A DNA stretch of 12,244 nucleotides from an uncultured Verrucomicrobiota bacterium (GTDB taxonomy: Bacteria > Verrucomicrobiota > Verrucomicrobiia > Limisphaerales > UBA9464). Within the stretch, counting starts at the first letter, position 1. Every line of letters starts with the position of its first letter. A program made the position numbers and the translations under genes. This document shows positions 7,482 through 12,244 of this stretch, one piece after another. Under the pieces are notes generated by a model. The model saw only the letters and a list, made by a program, of their open reading frames with translations. It did no database searches and had not been told where the DNA came from. The stretch lies in NCBI GenBank assembly GCA_903930165.1, contig CAIYXO010000694.1, positions 1 through 12,244 of the forward strand, in the 5' to 3' direction.

Positions 7482-7530
7482 GGTGGGCGCTGGCAGCCCA
7501 CCTGCTGAAAGAGGGATCAGGTTGGGTGGC
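7482..7530 (+). other. Overlapping, mutually exclusive inverted repeats upstream of the PEP-CTERM gene
   Basis: GGTGGGC (7482-7488) pairs perfectly with GCCCACC (7496-7502) across a seven-base loop. The same central arm, extended to GCCCACCTG (7496-7504), can instead pair with CAGGTTGGGT (7518-7527), forming nine pairs with a one-base bulge and one G-U. The two folds exclude each other, as in attenuators, but no T-run follows either one and I recognise no riboswitch consensus. The symmetry could equally be a protein-binding site. Confidence 0.3.
7491..7506 (+). promoter_or_regulatory. Candidate sigma-54 (-24/-12) promoter of the PEP-CTERM gene
   Basis: TGGCAG-CCCAC-CTGCT fits the RpoN consensus TGGCACG-N4-TTGCW at nine of twelve defined positions. 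The essential GG (7492-7493) and GC (7504-7505) are at the right spacing. The start of transcription would fall near 7517, leaving a leader of about 38 bases before the ATG at 7555. PEP-CTERM genes in other bacteria are known to be controlled by PrsK/PrsR with sigma-54. No activator gene is in the window, and one such match can arise by chance. Confidence 0.35.
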
Positions 7531-7554
7531 TGAAGACACCAAACGACTGTACCC

Positions 7555-8574
7555 ATGAAGAACAAGTTCCCGTCCCGTAGGTTCCTGACCGCCACCGTTC
7601 TGGCCGCCATCGCATTGCCGGCGAGTCTCTCCGCCCAGTTCCTGATCCTGCAGCCCGGAAGCTCTGGCGACATCGACTTCGGCACGCGCGCCATTGGTGC
7701 CGGCGGTGGCGCCGCGCAGTTCAGCGATGCGGGAGTCCAGAACGCCACCTTCGGCCGCCTGCTCCAGCCCGGGAACAACTTCGGATCGCTCGACGCCTGG
7801 GTGGGTGGCGTGCCGCTGGTGAACGTGAACGGCGGCCTCAATCCCGGGCTTCAGCGCAATGTTCCCCGGGGTCCCGACGCCGCCGGCAATCCCAACAACT
7901 TCGGGCCCGGACGCGTTTCCATCGCCGCCAACAACAACGGCATCGGATTCAACTTCGGTCTCAGCGACCCCAAGCCGGCCGGGCACGTCAACGGCCTCGA
8001 CGGCTCGGTGATCGAGATCCTCGCCGAGGGCTCCTGGCTCTCCACGGCCAACCTCAACGGCGGGACCGTCGGGATGGGACTCGGCCTCAACGTGAACCTC
8101 CGCCAGGCCGGCAACTACGTCGCCGCCAGCCTCACCGGGCAATACCGCGTCAACGGCGGCGCGTGGTTCACCTTCAACCCCGTCGTCTTCGCCGCCGACG
8201 GCCTCAACGGCAACGCCGACTTCATCTCCGGCGACCTGACCTCCCCGAATTCCCTGTGGCTCGGGGACGGCAATCCGGCGAACGACGTGACCATCGCCTA
8301 CTCTACCTGGGGCGCGAGCCGGGCCGTGGTGGGGCAGGGTGGGGCGCCCAACATCGCCCCGGGGAACAACGTGGACTTCCGGATGTACTTCACCGCGATG
8401 GCGGATCCCGAGGCGGACATGGACCTCTTCGAGGTTCCGACCTCGGAGCTGCCGGGAACCGATTTCGGCGGCGGCTACTCGCCCGTCCCCGAACCGGAAA
8501 CCTATGCGGCGATGGGCGCCGCCGGCCTGCTCGGATTCGGCTTCTGGCGCCGCACGCGTCGCGTGAACGCCTGA
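7555..8574 (+). CDS. PEP-CTERM sorting-domain secreted protein (exosortase substrate), otherwise unknown
   Basis: The 339-residue protein starts with a signal peptide (basic KNKFPSRR, hydrophobic LTATVLAAIALPASLSA, cleavage after about residue 27). It ends with a full PEP-CTERM signal: VPEPETYA (Pro312-Glu313-Pro314), a hydrophobic segment AAMGAAGLLGFGFW and the basic cluster RRTRR. Such proteins are exported, processed at the PEP motif by an exosortase and placed at the cell surface or in the extracellular matrix, usually in bacteria that make exopolysaccharide. The middle (about 28-300) is rich in Gly, Asn and Ala with short beta-like stretches and no catalytic motif I can name. It contains no cysteine, as is common for these proteins. 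No exosortase gene is present in the window, so the sorting enzyme must lie elsewhere. The ATG at 7555 is the only start giving the signal peptide; there is no clear Shine-Dalgarno. Class assignment is firm; function unknown. Confidence 0.92.
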   Translation: MKNKFPSRRFLTATVLAAIALPASLSAQFLILQPGSSGDIDFGTRAIGAGGGAAQFSDAGVQNATFGRLLQPGNNFGSLDAWVGGVPLVNVNGGLNPGLQRNVPRGPDAAGNPNNFGPGRVSIAANNNGIGFNFGLSDPKPAGHVNGLDGSVIEILAEGSWLSTANLNGGTVGMGLGLNVNLRQAGNYVAASLTGQYRVNGGAWFTFNPVVFAADGLNGNADFISGDLTSPNSLWLGDGNPANDVTIAYSTWGASRAVVGQGGAPNIAPGNNVDFRMYFTAMADPEADMDLFEVPTSELPGTDFGGGYSPVPEPETYAAMGAAGLLGFGFWRRTRRVNA

Positions 8575-8633
8575 TCGCCCACGCCACGCGGACCTGGCTG
8601 CCTTGCGCACCGGGCCGCACCGCCGGGTTCGGA

Positions 8634-8662
8634 GGGACGGCTCGTCCGGAGCCGTTCCTTTC
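8634..8662 (+). terminator. Probable intrinsic terminator of the PEP-CTERM gene
   Basis: GGGACGGCTC (8634-8643) pairs with GAGCCGTTCC (8649-8658) in a ten-base-pair stem (one G-U) with a five-base loop. It is followed by a weak T-rich run (TTTC, then GT). It lies 60 bases past the stop, between two convergent genes. The other strand has no T-run, so it is directional at best. Confidence 0.55.
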
Positions 8663-8674
8663 GTCCCGTCCCGA

Positions 8675-11600
8675 CTACCTCGCCGCGACCTCGCCGCTTT
8701 CCAGCTTCAGATCGGACCAGTAGCCGAACTCCCATAGCCAGTCGGTCGCCGCGTTCTCCAGCCGGATCACGATGCGCCGGCCCGCATACGCCGACAGGTC
8801 CACCCGGATGTCCCGCCAACGCGGCCCGTCGTGTCCGACCTTCTCCCGCCGGAGCACCTCGCCCTCGACGACCACGCGCAGCTCCCAGTCGCCCTTCTCG
8901 TGGGCCGCCACGCCGAAGCTGAGCACGGACTTCACGTCCCTCGGCAGGTTGACCGCCCGGACGATGGCCGCCGGCGTCTTCGAATCCACCGGATGGGTCA
9001 TCAGCACGTTCCGGCGTCCCTCGAACTCGGGGAACTTCGCGGGCGCCTCCTCGAAGTCCGGGCAGTCCACCTGCCATGAAGGCGTCCAGAGGGCGATCGA
9101 CTCGCCGTCGCGGCGGATGCGCGGGACCTCCACCGCGGCCGACTCGTTGGCGGCTCCGGTCAGCTCCTTCCGGCGCTCCGGCGTCAACGGCTTGCCGTCC
9201 TGCGGCGGCGCCAGGATGTACCAGATCATGTTCCTGAAGTCGGCGTCCGGCATCTGCTCCAGGCCCTCGGGCATGGCCGAGTTCTCGGTCACGCGCACGG
9301 CCTTCACCTGGGTCTTGTCCAGCACCACCTCGCTCGGACCGGCCATGAGCAGCTTCACCCGGTTGGCGGTGTTCTCGACCAGTCGGCCGCTGAAGGTCTG
9401 CTCGTCCCCGGTCTCGACCTCCACGTTCTCGTAGCCCGCTCCGATGATCTCGTTCGGGTAGATGACGTTGTGCAACAGGGCGTCGAGCGAGCTGCGGCCG
9501 ACGCCGGTGAGGTCGGGTCCGATCTCGGCGCCTTCCCCGTGCAGCTTGTGGCAGACGAGACAGGTCTTCTTCGCGACCTCGTGCCCGGCCGCGAGGTCCA
9601 CCGGACCTTCGGCGACGACCTTCCTCTTCGCGGCGATCAGCTGCAGCTTGTCGGCCGTGGAGGCGCGATAGCGTCCGAAGATCTGGACCGCGCGGTCGCG
9701 CTCGTTGGAACCCTTGGCGGTGACCAATGCCCGGACGGCCGCGGGCGGGATGTCGCCGCGTTGGACCTCGCCGCGGGCGATGGCGTTGAACAGGGCCCAG
9801 TTCCACTGCCAACGGGTGGTCAGCATCTGGGCCGCGGCGGCGCGCACGGACGGCGTCATGCCGCCCCAGTGGGACAGCAGCTGCTTGCCGGACTCGTCGC
9901 CGCCGACCTCGGCAAGCGCACGGACCGCGGCGATGCGGAGCGTGTCCGATTCCTTCGAGCCGGCGATGGCGACCAACGTGTTCAGGGTGTCTTCGCCCTT
10001 GAGCCGGCGGAGGCCGTCGATCGCCTGGAGACGTTCCGACTCGGGAGCGGCCTTGTCCGCGGCCTTGGCCACGGTGGCCTTGAATGAGGCGGCGTCGCCC
10101 CACAGGGCACCCAGTTGGCGCGCCTTCGCGGCGATCGCCTTGTCCTCGCCGGCCAGCAGCTTCGCCAGCAGGGGAGCGGTCGGCCGGTCCGGCGACAGCG
10201 CCTTGCCCCGCTGCCCGTCGATCAGGCCGTCCATGATGTAGGGCAGCAGCGGCGAGGCGGGATCCAGGGCCTCCATCAGCTCGATGGTCCGGTTGATCAT
10301 CCATTCCTTCCGCGCGTCGCAGAAGCGTCGCACGGTCTTGTAGGCCAGCGTGCCGGAGAGCGGCAGGTGCTTCTCGCCGTGCTCACGGAACCATTCCGCG
10401 GTGACGTTCGGGTCGTAGAGAACCGTGGGCTCGATCGCGGTCCACAGCAGGAAGGGAACGTCCCGGTCGGCGGCCGAGCGCGGGTTGGCGAGCAGCTTCT
10501 CGGCGATCTGCGCCACCATCGGCGCCAACACCGCGACGTCCTGCGTCGGCGGCGTGTTGATCGTGAGGGAACCGCCGGAGAACTGCCTCAACGCGGTGGC
10601 CACGGCGGCGAGCACCGTCGGGTCCTCGTCGGCCGCCAGGGTCTCCAGCCGCTTCTGGGTGCGCTCGGTGGCCTGGTTGCGCTCGCCGGTGAAGCGCGCC
10701 GCCCACATCCGCAGCGAGGCCAGCCCGGAGTCGCCCGCCTCGTCCAACAGCCCGTCGTCCACCAGGCCCGTGCTGAACAACGTCCACAGCGCGGCCAGCT
10801 TCGCGTCCTCCGTCGGACCGGACTTCATCATCGCCGTGAGCGCCGCCTTCTGCGCCGCCACGTCGGACCTTCCGCCCAGGAGCCGCTGGGCCATGCGCCG
10901 TTGCCACACGTTCGGATGCGCCAGGGTCCGCACCAGTTCCGCGGTCGTGGCCCTGCCGAGGTCGAGTCCGGCCGGACGCGGCGGCACCGGCTTCCCGGAC
11001 TGGTCGCCGGTCCACACGATCCGCCAGACGCGTCCGCGTTCGCGGTCGACGCCCGCCGGGTCCGCGTTGGCGTTCTGGTAGCACGGATAGCGGTCGTACC
11101 AGTCCATGATCCAGACCGTGCCGTCCGGTCCGGTCTGCATGCTCACCGGCATGAACCAGCCGTCGTTGCCGCGCACGAAATCGCCGTCCGCCGACGCCAC
11201 GAAGGTGCTGCCCTTCGCGGTCAGCCGGTCCCGGTGGATGGCGTTGTCGTGGATGTTGCCCTGCAGGGCCATTCCCTTGAATTCCGCCGGATACTGGTCG
11301 CCCTGGTAGATGTCCACGCCCGCATAGGCCGCCATGTGGTGCCGGTGGTCCACGATGCTCGGCAGCAGGTCGTAGGCGTAGGGATAGGGCGGCTGTCCCG
11401 CCTGCCGGACATACAAACCGCCCGGTGCGAGATGGAAGAAGTGGTCGATCACGCACGCGCTCACGAACGCGTTGCCCCGCGCGTCGAAGTCCACGCCCCA
11501 CGGATTCGAGGTTCCTTCGGCGAAGACCTCCAGCTTGCGGGTCTTGGGCTGGAACCGCGCCACGCCCGCGGTCAACACCACCGGCTCGGCCGGCTTCGAC

Positions 11601-12244
11601 GGATCGGTCGCCTTGGTCACGGTGAAAACGCCGTGGGTCATGTACATCTGGCCGTCCGGTCCCCAGGTGAACCCGTTCAGCAGCTCATGCCGGTCCTCGA
11701 GCCCGAAGCCCGTCTGGACTACCGTCCGCCGGTCTGCCACGTCGTCGCCGTCGGTGTCCTGGAGGAAGAGTAGATCCGGCGCCGCGCCCACGTAGACGCC
11801 GTCGTTCGCGATGATCAGGCCGGTGGCAAGGGTGAAGCCGTCCGCGAAGACCTTCACCGAGTCCGCCCGGCCGTCGCCGTCGGTATCCTCCAGGATCTTC
11901 ACGCGGTCCCGGCCCTTCTCGCCGAGCTTCGTGCCCAGCGGATACTCGTACAGCTCGACCACCCACAGGCGACCGCGGTCGTCCCAGGTCATCGCCACCG
12001 GGTTCACCACCTCGGGTTCGGAGGCGAAGAGCCGCGCCTCGAATCCCTTGGGCAGGGTGAACTTGGCCCGCGCCTGCTCGGGCGTCAGGGCCGGCGTCTC
12101 GGCCGGCTTGTGCTGCCCGGCCAACTGCCGCCCCGAGGGTTCGTTGGTGTAGACCGGAAAACCGAACTTCGGATGCCGCGGCATCTCGGCGGCTAGGGGA
12201 AGCATTCCCAGGGCGGCAAGGCAGGCGAATCGGAGCGGCGTGCG
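8675..12244 (-). CDS. PVC-type heme-binding CxxCH protein: beta-propeller dehydrogenase + HEAT-like repeats + cytochrome c domain (5' end at window edge)
   Basis: The frame is open to the right edge (1189 codons visible). The edge codons read RTPLRFACLAALGMLPLAAE, a signal-peptide core, so the true start lies just outside; the internal ATG at 12205 would cut this in half. Residues are counted from the edge. About 50-405 is a beta-propeller of the PVC membrane-bound dehydrogenase type (TIGR02604-like, distantly related to PQQ sugar dehydrogenases), with two Ca-binding-like loops, DTDGDGRAD (120-128) and DTDGDDVAD (163-171). About 415-860 is helical with HEAT-like repeats. About 870-1005 is a TIGR02603-like heme domain with CLVCH (Cys895, Cys898, His899) and a candidate axial Met991 in AMPEGL. 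A predicted beta-rich C-terminal domain (about 1045-1189), resembling a galactose-binding/NPCBM fold, ends WLWEFGYWSDLKLESG. It is probably a periplasmic or surface oxidoreductase, perhaps for sugars; the substrate is unknown. Confidence 0.9.
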   Translation of the reverse strand, partial: RTPLRFACLAALGMLPLAAEMPRHPKFGFPVYTNEPSGRQLAGQHKPAETPALTPEQARAKFTLPKGFEARLFASEPEVVNPVAMTWDDRGRLWVVELYEYPLGTKLGEKGRDRVKILEDTDGDGRADSVKVFADGFTLATGLIIANDGVYVGAAPDLLFLQDTDGDDVADRRTVVQTGFGLEDRHELLNGFTWGPDGQMYMTHGVFTVTKATDPSKPAEPVVLTAGVARFQPKTRKLEVFAEGTSNPWGVDFDARGNAFVSACVIDHFFHLAPGGLYVRQAGQPPYPYAYDLLPSIVDHRHHMAAYAGVDIYQGDQYPAEFKGMALQGNIHDNAIHRDRLTAKGSTFVASADGDFVRGNDGWFMPVSMQTGPDGTVWIMDWYDRYPCYQNANADPAGVDRERGRVWRIVWTGDQSGKPVPPRPAGLDLGRATTAELVRTLAHPNVWQRRMAQRLLGGRSDVAAQKAALTAMMKSGPTEDAKLAALWTLFSTGLVDDGLLDEAGDSGLASLRMWAARFTGERNQATERTQKRLETLAADEDPTVLAAVATALRQFSGGSLTINTPPTQDVAVLAPMVAQIAEKLLANPRSAADRDVPFLLWTAIEPTVLYDPNVTAEWFREHGEKHLPLSGTLAYKTVRRFCDARKEWMINRTIELMEALDPASPLLPYIMDGLIDGQRGKALSPDRPTAPLLAKLLAGEDKAIAAKARQLGALWGDAASFKATVAKAADKAAPESERLQAIDGLRRLKGEDTLNTLVAIAGSKESDTLRIAAVRALAEVGGDESGKQLLSHWGGMTPSVRAAAAQMLTTRWQWNWALFNAIARGEVQRGDIPPAAVRALVTAKGSNERDRAVQIFGRYRASTADKLQLIAAKRKVVAEGPVDLAAGHEVAKKTCLVCHKLHGEGAEIGPDLTGVGRSSLDALLHNVIYPNEIIGAGYENVEVETGDEQTFSGRLVENTANRVKLLMAGPSEVVLDKTQVKAVRVTENSAMPEGLEQMPDADFRNMIWYILAPPQDGKPLTPERRKELTGAANESAAVEVPRIRRDGESIALWTPSWQVDCPDFEEAPAKFPEFEGRRNVLMTHPVDSKTPAAIVRAVNLPRDVKSVLSFGVAAHEKGDWELRVVVEGEVLRREKVGHDGPRWRDIRVDLSAYAGRRIVIRLENAATDWLWEFGYWSDLKLESGEVAAR

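Noticed and set aside
7372..8610. purF frame extended upstream to about 900 codons
   Set aside because: The extension is antisense to the PEP-CTERM gene, has low-complexity composition and would place the catalytic Cys deep inside the chain; PurF needs it near the N terminus.
10115..11773. 552-codon + strand frame over the PVC-type heme protein
   Set aside because: Antisense shadow, rich in His/Arg/Gly/Val with no recognisable domain.
1..12244. tRNA, rRNA, CRISPR, insertion-sequence or prophage signals
   Set aside because: No cloverleaf, spaced repeats, transposase-like protein or terminal inverted repeats were seen by eye.

Overview
The window is GC-rich DNA that looks like a Verrucomicrobiota chromosome. 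Three things point there: a very large 'PVC-type' heme-binding CxxCH protein (a family typical of Planctomycetes and Verrucomicrobia), a PEP-CTERM protein with an exosortase sorting signal, and Gram-negative outer-membrane and polysaccharide-export proteins. This assignment is inferred from gene content; there is no rRNA in the window.

Left part (1-4967, + strand): the 3' end of an ABC exporter ATPase is followed, after 136 noncoding bases, by a compact three-gene surface-polysaccharide export operon. Its genes are an outer-membrane beta-barrel (415-1914), a short Wza/OPX-type periplasmic export protein (1917-2663, 2 bases downstream) and a Wzc-like inner-membrane co-polymerase fused to a bacterial tyrosine kinase (2682-4967, 18 bases downstream). 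Together they could span inner membrane, periplasm and outer membrane. The OPX protein lacks both a lipobox and the C-terminal outer-membrane helix of Wza, so the upstream barrel is the natural candidate for the outer-membrane channel. No glycosyltransferase, flippase or polymerase is in view.

Middle part (4989-7371, - strand): a DUF2490-like outer-membrane protein converges on the kinase gene. Upstream of it, across a 223-base noncoding gap, is purF, encoding a Bacillus-type amidophosphoribosyltransferase with all four Fe-S ligand cysteines and an N-terminal nucleophile behind a short propeptide.

Right part (7372-12244): a 183-base divergent intergenic region holds a candidate sigma-54 promoter and overlapping inverted repeats. 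It leads into a PEP-CTERM secreted protein gene (+ strand), which ends at a plausible intrinsic terminator. Convergent to it is the PVC-type heme protein (- strand), which runs off the right edge and lacks only its extreme N terminus.

The common theme is the cell envelope: polysaccharide export, two outer-membrane barrels, an exosortase substrate and a secreted cytochrome-like dehydrogenase; purF is housekeeping. I see no tRNA, rRNA, CRISPR array, insertion sequence or phage gene. I found no clearly unprecedented system. The most distinctive part is the barrel/short-OPX/kinase export unit. Most genes lack a convincing Shine-Dalgarno sequence, so several starts rest on signal peptides and family length.
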